A stretch of DNA of 64,000 bases from contig NZ_CP127407.1 of NCBI RefSeq assembly GCF_030291075.1, forward strand, positions 2,540,001 through 2,604,000, read 5' to 3'. The notes under the pieces were generated by a model. The model did not search any database. It was not told the origin of the DNA and saw only the letters and a list, made by a program, of their open reading frames with translations. The position numbers and the translations under genes are program-made. Origin of the DNA: Stenotrophomonas sp. 57 (lineage in GTDB: Bacteria; Pseudomonadota; Gammaproteobacteria; Xanthomonadales; Xanthomonadaceae). Of this stretch, positions 17,117 to 25,483 are shown one piece after another (the first letter of the stretch is position 1; every line of letters starts with the position of its first letter).

Positions 17117-18817
17117 TCATCCGCAGTCGCAGCCACCCCACCCCTTGGCCTTCGAGGTCTGGCCGATGCCCGGGTTGAATGTATTGCTCGGATCAAGCTG
17201 CCGGTAGAAGCCCGCCAGCGCCGGCTTGGCCGGATACAGATGGCCGACATTGTGCTCGGCCGGGTACTCGGCACCACGCTTGTCCAGCAATGCCCACATC
17301 GCATGCTCGATCGCCATCGGGTCTTCACCCTTGCGCGCGATGTAGTCCTGATGGAACACGTGGCAGAGGAAGTGCCCGTAATACAGCTTGTGCAGCAGGC
17401 GGCCGTCGATATCCGCCGGCAGCTGCTCGAACCAGTCGGCGTCGTCACGCCGCAGCGCGATGTCCAGCGCGACGATGTCCTGCACCTGGTCACGATGCAC
17501 TTCACGGTAGCGCACTGCGGCACCGGCCACGGCAAAGCGATGCAGGAACGCCTTGCGTCCCTCCTCCGCCGTGCAGTGGAAATAGCCGCCTTCGTGGCCA
17601 GCGAAGAAATCGCGCAGCCAGGCTTCGGTTTGCGCTGCGTCCTGCGCGGACACCTTCAACAGCAGGTGATGCTCATAGCGCTGGCGGAACTCACCCATGC
17701 GCTTGGGCAGGTGCGAGGGCAGCAGGCCCGTCAGCACCTGCATCACCCGATCGGTCACGCCGCGCAGGCCCAACCGCTCGAACCAGCCATCAATGCGGCT
17801 CTTCAGCGCAAACGCGGCCGGCACGCGGGAAGTGCCAAGGCGGTCGATCAGCAGGAAGCTGTCCTTGCCGTAGCGCTCGCCGATGTCATAGGCATCCCGG
17901 TGGATGTACTCGCCGGCAATCGGCAGCCGCTCGAAGCCGGTCAGCAGCTGGCGACGGATCGCGGTGAGGCTGCCGGCGCGGTTGCTGCCAATGTAGAAGA
18001 CCTCGGCGGCCTCCTTTTCGAAGGTGTCCAGGCGCACCGCGAACACCGCCAGCTTGCCGGCCGAACCCGCGGCTTCGTAGTGACGACTGGGATCGGCGTT
18101 GAAGCGTGCGGGGGTATCGGCATCGACCTTGCGTACTTCCTCGGCATAGCGTGGATCGGAAGCCGCACGGCCGTCGCCATCGCCTACGTCGGCGGCCGTG
18201 TAGTCACCGGCCTGCAGGCGCTGCAGGATCTGCTCGGGCGTATCACCCAGCGCGATACCCAGATGGTTGACCAGCTGCAGCTGGCCCTGCGCGTCGACCT
18301 GCGCGTACAGCGCCAGTTCGGTATAGGCCGGGCCACGGCGCACCAGCGCACCGCCGGAGTTGTTGCAGATGCCGCCCAGTACCGAGGCGCCGATGCAGGA
18401 CGAGCCGATCACCGAATGCGGTTCGCGGCCGAGCGGCGCCAGGGTCTGCTCCAGCCGGTCCAGCGTGGCGCCGGGCAGGCACAGCACCTGGCGGCCTTCG
18501 TTCAACAACTGGATGCCGGTCAGGCGCAGCGTGCTGACCAGCACGACCGGGCGACCGTAGTCGTTGCCATCCGGAGTCGAACCACCGGTCAGCCCGGTAT
18601 TGGCTGCCTGCAGGATGATCGCCGCCCCACCCTGCACCGCCGCCTGCAGCACGCGCCACAGTTCCAGCAGCGTGCCCGGGCGCACCACGGCCAGCACCGG
18701 GCCATCGCCGAAACGGTAGCCGCGACGGAAGCGCCGCGTGGCCTTGTCACCGGTCAGTACATGGCGGCTGCCGACCGCGTCGCGCAACTGCGCCAGCACC
18801 GTGTCGTGACTGCTCAC
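17117..18817 (-). CDS. dld: Quinone-dependent D-lactate dehydrogenase
   Basis: The 566-residue protein is close to the usual length of Dld. The FAD-binding segment is visible at about residues 60-180 ([32 protein letters not shown] and [19 protein letters not shown]). The membrane-binding and C-terminal cap regions contain [26 protein letters not shown] and [19 protein letters not shown] histidine segments. It oxidises D-lactate to pyruvate at the inner membrane and passes electrons to quinone. The start is GTG overlapping the lldD stop (GTGA), so the two are translationally coupled. It is the last gene of the lactate operon. Confidence 0.92.
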   Translation of the reverse strand: MSSHDTVLAQLRDAVGSRHVLTGDKATRRFRRGYRFGDGPVLAVVRPGTLLELWRVLQAAVQGGAAIILQAANTGLTGGSTPDGNDYGRPVVLVSTLRLTGIQLLNEGRQVLCLPGATLDRLEQTLAPLGREPHSVIGSSCIGASVLGGICNNSGGALVRRGPAYTELALYAQVDAQGQLQLVNHLGIALGDTPEQILQRLQAGDYTAADVGDGDGRAASDPRYAEEVRKVDADTPARFNADPSRHYEAAGSAGKLAVFAVRLDTFEKEAAEVFYIGSNRAGSLTAIRRQLLTGFERLPIAGEYIHRDAYDIGERYGKDSFLLIDRLGTSRVPAAFALKSRIDGWFERLGLRGVTDRVMQVLTGLLPSHLPKRMGEFRQRYEHHLLLKVSAQDAAQTEAWLRDFFAGHEGGYFHCTAEEGRKAFLHRFAVAGAAVRYREVHRDQVQDIVALDIALRRDDADWFEQLPADIDGRLLHKLYYGHFLCHVFHQDYIARKGEDPMAIEHAMWALLDKRGAEYPAEHNVGHLYPAKPALAGFYRQLDPSNTFNPGIGQTSKAKGWGGCDCG

Positions 18818-19953
18818 GGCAGGCTGACCAGTGAATCGCGGCCGATGTCGGCAATACGGTGCGCACCAGTCAGTGTCATCGCCACGCGCATTTCCTTGGC
18901 GATCAGGTCCAGCAGATTGGCTACGCCCGCCTCGCCCTGTGCGGCGAGCGCATAGACGAAGGCACGGCCCAGCAACACGGTATCGGCCCCCAGCGCCAGC
19001 ATGCGCACCACGTCCAGCCCGGTGCGGATGCCGGAATCTGCGAGGATCTTCAGATCGCCCTGCACCGCGTCGGCAATCGCCGGCAGGGCGCGTGCGGTGG
19101 ACAGCACGCCGTCGAGCTGGCGACCGCCGTGGTTGGAGACCACGATGCCATCGGCACCGAACTTCACCGCATCACGCGCGTCGTCCGGGTCGAGGATGCC
19201 CTTGATCACCATCGGGCCCTTCCAGAACTCGCGGATCCACTCCAGGTCCTTCCACGAAATGGACGGATCGAAGTTGCTGCCCAGCCAGCCGATGTAGTCC
19301 TCCAGCCCGGTCGGGTTGCCACGATAGGTGGAGATGTTGCCCAGGTCATGCGGACGCCCGAACAGGCCCACGTCCCACGCCCAGTGGGGATGGGTGATGG
19401 CCTGGCCGATGCGGCGCAGCGAGGCGTTCGGGCCGCTCATGCCGGAGTGCGCATCACGATAGCGCGCGCCCGGCACCGGCATGTCCACGGTGAACACCAG
19501 CGTGGTCACGCCCGCGGCCTGTGCGCGCTCCAGCGCGTTGCGCATGAAGCCACGGTCGCGCAGCACATACAGCTGGAACCACATCGGCCGCTGGATGGCG
19601 GGGGCCACTTCCTCGATCGGGCAGACCGACACCGTGGACAGGGTGAACGGGATGCCGCGGCTGTCGGCCGCGCGCGCTGCCTGTACTTCACCGCGCCGGG
19701 CATACATGCCGGTCAGGCCGACCGGCGCCAGCGCCACCGGCATCGCCAGTTTTTCGCCGAACAGCTCGGTTTCCAGGCTCAGGTCGGACATGTTGCGCAG
19801 GATGCGCTGGCGCAGCGCGATGTCGGACAGGTCGGAAACGTTGCGCTTCAGCGTGTGCTCGGCATACGCGCCGCCATCGATGTAGTGGAACAGGAACGGC
19901 GGCAGCCGGCGTTGCGCTGCGGCACGGTAATCGGTGGAGGCGGAAATGATCAT
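18814..19953 (-). CDS. lldD: FMN-dependent L-lactate dehydrogenase
   Basis: The ATG at 19953 gives 379 residues, the normal LldD length. The FMN hydroxyacid dehydrogenase motifs are clear. These include [14 protein letters not shown] at the start, [18 protein letters not shown], the [10 protein letters not shown] strand, and the catalytic [10 protein letters not shown] with its proton-abstracting histidine. The closing [22 protein letters not shown] binds the FMN phosphate. It oxidises L-lactate to pyruvate with electrons going to the quinone pool. It begins four bases after lldR ends and overlaps dld by four bases, so lldR-lldD-dld form one translational unit. Confidence 0.95.
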   Translation of the reverse strand: MIISASTDYRAAAQRRLPPFLFHYIDGGAYAEHTLKRNVSDLSDIALRQRILRNMSDLSLETELFGEKLAMPVALAPVGLTGMYARRGEVQAARAADSRGIPFTLSTVSVCPIEEVAPAIQRPMWFQLYVLRDRGFMRNALERAQAAGVTTLVFTVDMPVPGARYRDAHSGMSGPNASLRRIGQAITHPHWAWDVGLFGRPHDLGNISTYRGNPTGLEDYIGWLGSNFDPSISWKDLEWIREFWKGPMVIKGILDPDDARDAVKFGADGIVVSNHGGRQLDGVLSTARALPAIADAVQGDLKILADSGIRTGLDVVRMLALGADTVLLGRAFVYALAAQGEAGVANLLDLIAKEMRVAMTLTGAHRIADIGRDSLVSLP

Positions 19954-19957
19954 GGGG

Positions 19958-20722
19958 TCAACCGTGTGGGGAAGGCAGACGTGAGGCCCGCGCACGCCGG
20001 GCCTCGTTGTCATCGAGGGTGCGCAGCGTGGTGTGCACGAACTCGAGGTGGGCATGCGCGGCGGCGCGCGCGCGTTCCGGGTCGCCGGCCAGCACCGCAT
20101 CCATCATCTCGCGGTGCTGGTCGGACAGCGGCGAGAAGGTCCTCGCCGAGGTATAGAGCTTCTCGCGGCTCTGCGAGATGTTGGTCTGCAGCAGCTCGAA
20201 CAGGCCACGCATCACCTGCAGCAGCACCAGGTTATGCGAGGCTTCGGCGATGGACAGGTGGAAGGCCGCGTCGGCCTGCGCTTCACTGGTCGGGTCGTCC
20301 TTGCCGTGCGCGTCCATCATGGTCTGGAAGGCCTGCGCGATGCGCGTGCGATCCTCGTCGGTGGCACGCAGCGCCGCATGCCAGGCGGTGGCACCTTCCA
20401 GCGCGTGGCGGATCTCCAGCACGTCGAAGCGGTATTCCGGGTCGCCCTGGAACAGCGGCAGGTACGGCGCCAGCGGTTCATCCAGCGCCTGCCGCGCGCG
20501 CGCCGCAGGTTCGGCTACATAGGTGCCGCCACCGACGCGTGCGGTCAGCAGGCCTTGGCTGGCCAGCTGCGCGATCGCTTCGCGCAACGCCGTGCGCGAG
20601 ACCCCCAGCTGCACCGCCAGGGTGCGCTCGGCCGGCAGCCGGTCACCGGGCTGCAGCCGTTGTTCCTGCACCAGGCCGCGCAGCTGTGCGGCCACCTTGT
20701 CGGAAATGCGTTGCATGCTCAT
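19958..20722 (-). CDS. lldR: GntR/FadR-family lactate regulator LldR
   Basis: The 254-residue protein has an N-terminal GntR winged HTH ([41 protein letters not shown]) and a FadR-type all-helical ligand domain with its metal-site histidines ([40 protein letters not shown]). Its place inside an lldP-lldD-dld operon identifies it as LldR, which is released from DNA by lactate. Two copies of the FadR-subfamily operator pattern TNGTNNNACNA lie upstream of lldP, so it should control its own operon. Confidence 0.92.
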   Translation of the reverse strand: MSMQRISDKVAAQLRGLVQEQRLQPGDRLPAERTLAVQLGVSRTALREAIAQLASQGLLTARVGGGTYVAEPAARARQALDEPLAPYLPLFQGDPEYRFDVLEIRHALEGATAWHAALRATDEDRTRIAQAFQTMMDAHGKDDPTSEAQADAAFHLSIAEASHNLVLLQVMRGLFELLQTNISQSREKLYTSARTFSPLSDQHREMMDAVLAGDPERARAAAHAHLEFVHTTLRTLDDNEARRARASRLPSPHG

Positions 20723-20775
20723 GGCGCCATTGTGGCCCGAAGCACGCGGCAGAGGGATGGCCGGCGTGGCATGGC

Positions 20776-22434
20776 TCAGGGAATCATCCAGGTCAGCCAG
20801 TAGGCCTGGGCCAGGGTGATCAGGCCGACCATCGTGGTGAAGACCAGGCTGTGCTTCACCGTGAAGCGGAACAGGTCCGATTCCTTGCCGGCCAGGCCGA
20901 CCGCCGCACAGGCAATGGCGATCGACTGCGGCGAGATCATCTTGCCGGTGACACCGCCGGTGGTGTTGGCCGCGACCAGCAGCACGTCGGACACGCCGAT
21001 CTGCTGCGCGGTGGTGGCCTGCAGTGCCGAGAACAACGCATTGGACGAGGTGTCCGAACCGGTCAGGAACACGCCCAGCCAGCCCAGGAACGGCGAGAAG
21101 AACGGGAACGCATCGCCGGTGTGCGCCAGCGCGAGGGCGAGCGTGGCCGACAGGCCCGAATAGTTGGCGATGAAGGCGAACGCGAGCACCATGCCGATCG
21201 AGTAGATCGGCATGCGCAGCTCGCGCACGGTCTCGCCGAAGGTCTGCACCGCCGAACGGGCCGGCATGCGCAGCGCGATGATCGCGATCACCGCCGCGAG
21301 GATGATCGAGGTGCCGGTGGCAGAGAACCAGTCGAATTTATAGACCGCCTCATAGCTGAGCGGCGCGTCCACGATCGGCGGCATCTTCTGCACCAGCTGG
21401 TCCAGCCCCGGCACCGGAATCTTCAGCACCCAGCTTTCCAGCGGGCCGCCGGCCGCGAACAGCGACTTGAACGGCTTGATGCTCCACAGGGTGACCATTG
21501 CAGTGAGGATCAGGAACGGCGACCACGCCTTGGCGATCTGGCCAACGCTGTAGCGCGGCGCTTCCAGTGCCTGGGCGGCCGCCTCGGCGCTGGTTTCAGT
21601 GTCGAAGCGGAAGATCCGCACCGGCTTCCAGCGGCGCAGGAACAGGGTCAGGCACACCAGCGACGCCAGCGACGCGGTGATGTCCGGCAGTTCCGGGCCG
21701 ATGAAATTGGAGGTCAGGTACTGGGCGATGGCGAACGAGCCGCCCGCAACCAGCACCGCCGGCCAGGTTTCCTTGATGCCGCGCCAGCCATCCATGATCG
21801 CCATGATCCAGAACAGCACGATGATGGTGAGGAAGGGCAACTGGCGGCCCGCCATCTGGCCAATCTCGAACGCATCCAGCCCCGTGACCTGCCCGGCCAC
21901 GATGATCGGAATGCCCATGGCACCAAAGGCCACGGGCGCGGTGTTGACGATCAGGCACAGGCCAGCTGCATACAGCGGCTTGAAGCCCAACCCGACCAGC
22001 AGCGCCGCGGTGATCGCCACCGGTGCGCCGAAACCGGCGGCACCTTCCAGGAAGGCACCGAAGGCGAAGCCGACCATCAGCATCTGCAGGCGCTGGTCTT
22101 CGGTGACCGACAGGATCGAGGCGCGGATGATGTCGAACTGCCCGGTCTTGACCGAGACCTTGTACAGGAACACCGCGCCGATGATGATCCAGGCGATCGG
22201 CCACAGCCCATAGACGAAGCCGAAGCCGGCCGCACCCAGTGCCTGGGTCAGCGGCATGCGGTAGAACAGCAGCGCAACGCCAAGTGCGATGGCCACGGTG
22301 ATGGTGCCGGCCAGCCAGCCCTTCATGCGCAGCACGGCCAGGGCAACGAAGAAGAACGCGATCGGCAGCAGCGCGATCAGGCTCGACAACCACAGGTTGC
22401 CGGCGGGGTCGTACAGGTGTTGCCAGGGCTGCAT
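20776..22434 (-). CDS. lldP: L-lactate permease
   Basis: The 552-residue protein has 12 or more membrane helices and the LctP family marks: a WAFWxxx-like start ([29 protein letters not shown]) and [69 protein letters not shown] and [21 protein letters not shown] follow. It imports lactate with protons through the inner membrane. It is the first gene of lldP-lldR-lldD-dld; lldR follows after 53 bases. Two LldR-type operators stand within 180 bases upstream of its start. Confidence 0.95.
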   Translation of the reverse strand: MQPWQHLYDPAGNLWLSSLIALLPIAFFFVALAVLRMKGWLAGTITVAIALGVALLFYRMPLTQALGAAGFGFVYGLWPIAWIIIGAVFLYKVSVKTGQFDIIRASILSVTEDQRLQMLMVGFAFGAFLEGAAGFGAPVAITAALLVGLGFKPLYAAGLCLIVNTAPVAFGAMGIPIIVAGQVTGLDAFEIGQMAGRQLPFLTIIVLFWIMAIMDGWRGIKETWPAVLVAGGSFAIAQYLTSNFIGPELPDITASLASLVCLTLFLRRWKPVRIFRFDTETSAEAAAQALEAPRYSVGQIAKAWSPFLILTAMVTLWSIKPFKSLFAAGGPLESWVLKIPVPGLDQLVQKMPPIVDAPLSYEAVYKFDWFSATGTSIILAAVIAIIALRMPARSAVQTFGETVRELRMPIYSIGMVLAFAFIANYSGLSATLALALAHTGDAFPFFSPFLGWLGVFLTGSDTSSNALFSALQATTAQQIGVSDVLLVAANTTGGVTGKMISPQSIAIACAAVGLAGKESDLFRFTVKHSLVFTTMVGLITLAQAYWLTWMIP

Positions 22435-22498
22435 GAAGACTCTCGACTGGATGCGGAAGGTGCCCCACCGCAGGCGGTGGGTCGCCGTGACTGACGAA

Positions 22499-22515
22499 TA
22501 TTGGTCTTACCAATA
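22499..22515. promoter_or_regulatory. LldR operator, proximal site
   Basis: TATTGGTCTTACCAATA is a 7+3+7 palindrome, exact in both arms. It contains TGGTCTTACCA, which matches the FadR-subfamily consensus TNGTNNNACNA. It lies 65 bases upstream of the lldP start codon, a good place for repression. Confidence 0.8.
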
Positions 22516-22595
22516 AGGGTTTCGATCAGACCACTCGCAACGGATTTAACCGTTACTCCGACGAAGAGCCTATTAGACCATAGCGCTAGATGCCA

Positions 22596-22611
22596 TATTG
22601 GTCTTACCATT
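22596..22611. promoter_or_regulatory. LldR operator, distal site
   Basis: TATTGGTCTTACCATT repeats the core of the proximal operator without change (TTGGTCTTACCA). The centres of the two sites are 97 bases apart. This site lies just after the stop codon of the MgtC-like gene. Confidence 0.75.
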
Positions 22612-22629
22612 CCAGAAACTCGAGATTCC

Positions 22630-23082
22630 TCACGAGATCCGTTTCTCCAACCGCCGCATCACCGCCAGCACCAGCACGCACAGCACGCTGACGCCGATCG
22701 CAATCACGTATTTGCCGATACCCACGGCGATGCCGATGGCCGCGGCCATGATCAACGAGCTGGCAGTGGTCAATCCGCTGACCTGGTCTTCGCGCGAGCC
22801 GCGCAGGATGGTGCCGGCGGCAACGAAGCCGACACAGGCCACCACCGCTTCGATCAGACGGACCGGGTCGACCTGCAGCAGGTCGCGATAGCGCTCCTGC
22901 TGGAAATGTTCGGCGACCGAGTCGCCGAGGCCGACGATCAGCGCAGCGGCCCCGGCGATCAGCATGTGCGTGCGCAGGCCGGCGGCGTGCTTGCCCATTT
23001 CGCGCTCGACACCGAGCACACCGCCGAACAGCATCGCTGCGGCCACGCGCAGCAGGATCGAGACATCCTGGGTGAGTTCCAT
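22630..23082 (-). CDS. MgtC/SapB family inner-membrane protein
   Basis: The 150-residue protein has four or five hydrophobic helices and the family core LFGGVLGVEREMGKHAAGLRTHMLIAGAAALIVGLGD, including the conserved ERE and GLRTH. The second half (VVACVGFVAAGTILRGSREDQVSGLTTASSLIMAAAIGIAVG) is also typical. Members modulate cation or membrane-potential homeostasis, and MgtC itself inhibits ATP synthase in Salmonella. The short length means only the membrane part is present, without the C-terminal soluble domain of MgtC. A stable hairpin covers its ribosome binding site (see 23089-23109). Confidence 0.9.
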   Translation of the reverse strand: MELTQDVSILLRVAAAMLFGGVLGVEREMGKHAAGLRTHMLIAGAAALIVGLGDSVAEHFQQERYRDLLQVDPVRLIEAVVACVGFVAAGTILRGSREDQVSGLTTASSLIMAAAIGIAVGIGKYVIAIGVSVLCVLVLAVMRRLEKRIS

Positions 23083-23088
23083 GGGCAG

Positions 23089-23109
23089 GCTCCGGGAGTT
23101 TCCCGGAGC
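23089..23109 (-). promoter_or_regulatory. Hairpin covering the MgtC-like gene's ribosome binding site
   Basis: GCTCCGGGA, loop, TCCCGGAGC forms a perfect 9-bp stem with a three-base loop. On the reverse-strand mRNA the only good Shine-Dalgarno sequence, GGAG, lies in the 3-prime arm, seven bases before the start codon. If folded, the stem would block initiation. Known mgtC genes have regulated leaders, but this leader is far shorter than those. Confidence 0.6.
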
Positions 23110-23172
23110 GTCGCGTGGCGATCGTGGGACGGGGGTGAAGGCGATGGCACGCCTTCTTCACCGCATGCGCTC

Positions 23173-23191
23173 ATCCACGCATGCCGTGGAT
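23173..23191. repeat. Short palindrome, possible SMAG relic
   Basis: ATCCACG, CATGC, CGTGGAT is a 7-bp stem of the kind seen in the GTAGATCCACGCC subclass of SMAG units elsewhere in this window, but GTAG is not intact here. It lies after the SDR gene on the reverse strand and may be its 3-prime hairpin. Confidence 0.4.
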
Positions 23192-23208
23192 CCACTGACC
23201 GCATCCGC

Positions 23209-23967
23209 TCACTGCGCCAGATACCCACCATCGATGGCGTAGTAGGCGCCGGTCGCGAACGAGGCATCATCGCTGGCCAGCCAGGCCACCAGCGCCGCCA
23301 CTTCCTCGGCCGTGCCCAGGCGCTTCAGTGCGTGGCGCCCTTCCAGCGTCATGCGGACCTTCGGGTCCATCTTGTCCAGCAGCGGCGTGCTGATGAAGCC
23401 CGGGCCGACCGCATTGACACGGATGCCGTCGCCCGCATGCTCCCAGGCTGCGGTCTGGGTCAGCCCGACAACGCCGTGCTTGGCCGCCACATAGGCCGTG
23501 GACCCGGCATACCCCACCTGGCCCAGGATCGAGGCCATGTTGATGATGCTGCCACCCGTGCCGGCCGCGCGCATCGCCTGGATCTGTGCACGCTGGCACA
23601 GGAATACGCTGGTCAGATTGACGTCGATCACGCGCTGCCAGCCATCAATCGGATAATCGCCACTGCTGGCTGCCGGCCCGCTGATGCCGGCGTTGTTGAC
23701 CGCGATATGCACGCCGCCCAGCTCCTTCACCGTGCGCGTCACCGCCGCCTCCACCGCGGCCTCGTCGGTGACGTCCAGGGCAATGCCGATCGCCTGCGTG
23801 CCACCAGCCTGCAGCGTCGCCACGGTGGCGTCCACCGCGTCCTGCTTCAGGTCCCAGACCGAAATGCGGGCGCCGGATGCCGCCAATGTCTGCGCCACCG
23901 CCAGGCCGATGCCGGATACGCCGCCGGTCACGATCGCGGTCTTGCCGGTGAGCTGGTAATCAATCAT
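23209..23967 (-). CDS. Short-chain dehydrogenase/reductase
   Basis: The 252-residue protein is a classical SDR. The NAD(P) motif TGGVSGIGLAVA is at about residues 14-25, NNAG at about 90 and the catalytic serine in MASILGQVG. YVAAKHG supplies the Y-x-x-x-K pair, and PGFISTPL follows. VWDLKQD after the second strand places an Asp at the usual NAD-preferring position. The products of such SDRs are many (3-oxoacyl or sugar-alcohol type reactions), and the substrate is unknown. It is divergent from the AraC gene across a 428-base AT-richer spacer, so that regulator may control it. Confidence 0.9.
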   Translation of the reverse strand: MIDYQLTGKTAIVTGGVSGIGLAVAQTLAASGARISVWDLKQDAVDATVATLQAGGTQAIGIALDVTDEAAVEAAVTRTVKELGGVHIAVNNAGISGPAASSGDYPIDGWQRVIDVNLTSVFLCQRAQIQAMRAAGTGGSIINMASILGQVGYAGSTAYVAAKHGVVGLTQTAAWEHAGDGIRVNAVGPGFISTPLLDKMDPKVRMTLEGRHALKRLGTAEEVAALVAWLASDDASFATGAYYAIDGGYLAQ

Positions 23968-24395
23968 CTGTGTTCTCCATCAGTGGGGGGTCTCGGTGCG
24001 GCATGCAGCCGCCAACCGATCACGCTACGCGCCTGCACGTGACGACCGGGCTGACATCGCGCACGCATGCGATCGTTCCACTGATAAAACCTCAACTCAT
24101 GTTGATGTATGGAATTGCGTACGGATATGCGTGCAAAACGCTTCCGTATGTTTTCCGGATATTTCAATTTGGCCGTATTTACCAATCGTTTTGACCATAT
24201 TGAAATCAAATACGGGTGAATCAAGGCGACAATGGGAAACGTTTCCAGCTACTTCGACACACACTCATCCCAACCTGGCGTTTCCCCAGCTCTCCGGCAT
24301 CCCGTTGCCGCCCGCATCGCGGCGGGTAACGGTCGGAGCTGCGCCTGCATTGCAGTGCGCATCCGCAAGGCACCGCCAGCGTCCACCTCCTGCGC
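23968..24395. promoter_or_regulatory. Long AT-richer regulatory spacer between SDR and AraC genes
   Basis: This 428-base stretch holds no credible gene. It is richer in A/T than its surroundings from about 24060 to 24240. It contains the dyad TCAACTCATGTTGA (24092-24105). Two interleaved inverted repeats follow: ATTTCAAT (24161) with ATTGAAAT (24199), and CGTATTT (24174) with AAATACG (24208). It is probably the divergent promoter and AraC-binding region. Confidence 0.5.
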
Positions 24396-25361
24396 ATGTG
24401 CCGAGCAATGTCCCGATATTTCACTTTTGCCGATTACCGCCGCTTCGGTCACCGCCACGGCTTTGATTACCGCGCCGACCCGGAACACCTGCGTGACGAC
24501 CAGTGGGCCGGCCATGGCGAGGTCAACGAGCAGTTCCTGCGTGGTGGCATGAGCCTGATCGCGTCCGACGTGCATAATCGTTTCCCGTACGTCGCCACGG
24601 CCCAGCAGAGTCCCGGGCTGGCCATCCGCGTGATGCTGCAGGGCCAGGTGGATGTACGCATTCCCCAGCGCAGTGGCTTCACCCTGCGCGCGGGCACTGC
24701 GATGACCGCGCACCACCGCGAACAGGTCGAAATGACCGGCGCGCATCCCGGCGAAACGCGCATGCGCGGCGTCAGCGTGATGGTACCGGCGGAGATCGAT
24801 CCGGATCTGTTCCAGCTGCCGCAGCTGCACACGGCGCTCAGCACTCACCTGGAATGCCGCCACTGGGCGATTCCGCACACGCTGCTGCCGGTGCTGGGCC
24901 AGTTGTTCGACAGTCCCTGGCAGGACGGCATCGACGCGCTGTGGCGCGAAGGCGTTGCCCTTCAGCTGCTGGCCGTCGGCCTGCAGGCCGAGGATCTGCA
25001 GACCGAGCCTGTGCGCACGCTGCGCGCCGGCCAGCGCGAACGGCTGGAGCGTGTACGTGCCTACCTGCACGATGATCCCAGCCACGCCCACAGCCTGGTC
25101 GAACTGGCCCAGTTGGCCTGCATGAGCCCAAGCTCGCTGCGCCGCCATTTCGCCCAGCAGTACGGCTGTTCGGTATTCGACTACCTGCACGAACAGCGCA
25201 TGCGCCATGCCGAGCAGGGCCTGCGCGAAGATGGCTGGACGGTCGAGCAGGCCGCTGCCGCCAGTGGCTACCGTCATCCCAGCAATTTCGCGGCGGCGTT
25301 CCGCAAGCGCTTCGGTCTGGTGCCCAGTCGCTGGCGCACCGGCCCGTCGAAGATCGGCTGA
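24396..25361 (+). CDS. AraC family transcriptional regulator
   Basis: The 321-residue protein ends in two AraC HTH motifs: SLVELAQLACMSPSSLRRHFAQQYG and WTVEQAAAASGYRHPSNFAAAFRKRFGLVPSRWR. The N-terminal 200 residues form a cupin-free effector region (GMSLIASDVHNRFPYVATAQQSPGLAIRVMLQGQVDV) of the type seen in PchR-like siderophore regulators. Start candidates are 24396 and the ATG at 24408; neither has a good ribosome binding site. Its divergent partner is an SDR gene. A role in iron uptake is suggested only by the N-terminal resemblance. Confidence 0.85.
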   Translation: MCRAMSRYFTFADYRRFGHRHGFDYRADPEHLRDDQWAGHGEVNEQFLRGGMSLIASDVHNRFPYVATAQQSPGLAIRVMLQGQVDVRIPQRSGFTLRAGTAMTAHHREQVEMTGAHPGETRMRGVSVMVPAEIDPDLFQLPQLHTALSTHLECRHWAIPHTLLPVLGQLFDSPWQDGIDALWREGVALQLLAVGLQAEDLQTEPVRTLRAGQRERLERVRAYLHDDPSHAHSLVELAQLACMSPSSLRRHFAQQYGCSVFDYLHEQRMRHAEQGLREDGWTVEQAAAASGYRHPSNFAAAFRKRFGLVPSRWRTGPSKIG

Positions 25362-25378
25362 AAGCCTGTGCACGGTGG

Positions 25379-25465
25379 GTGTCGACCTTGGTCGACACGC
25401 TTCGGCACCATGTCCGATGCCGGCCAGCGGCCGGCACCACCACGCGCCGCCGGGCATGGCCCGGC
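25379..25465. repeat. Cluster of three adjacent palindromes, SMAG-like
   Basis: Three perfect hairpins follow the AraC gene: GTGTCGACC/GGTCGACAC (25379-25398), GCCGGCC/GGCCGGC (25419-25435) and GCCGGGC/GCCCGGC (25449-25465). Related stems with intact GTAG occur elsewhere in the window. They separate two convergent genes and may act as transcript ends. No T-run follows any stem. Confidence 0.6.
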
Positions 25466-25483
25466 GCCCCCTCCCCCGGCGCC

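Noticed and set aside
18859..22494. Forward open frame of 1211 codons
   Set aside because: It is the reverse reading of lldD, lldR and lldP. Low-complexity His/Arg/Gln composition and no domains.
25379..25465. Strong intrinsic terminators
   Set aside because: The stems are perfect, but no T-run follows on either strand, so they are listed as repeats.
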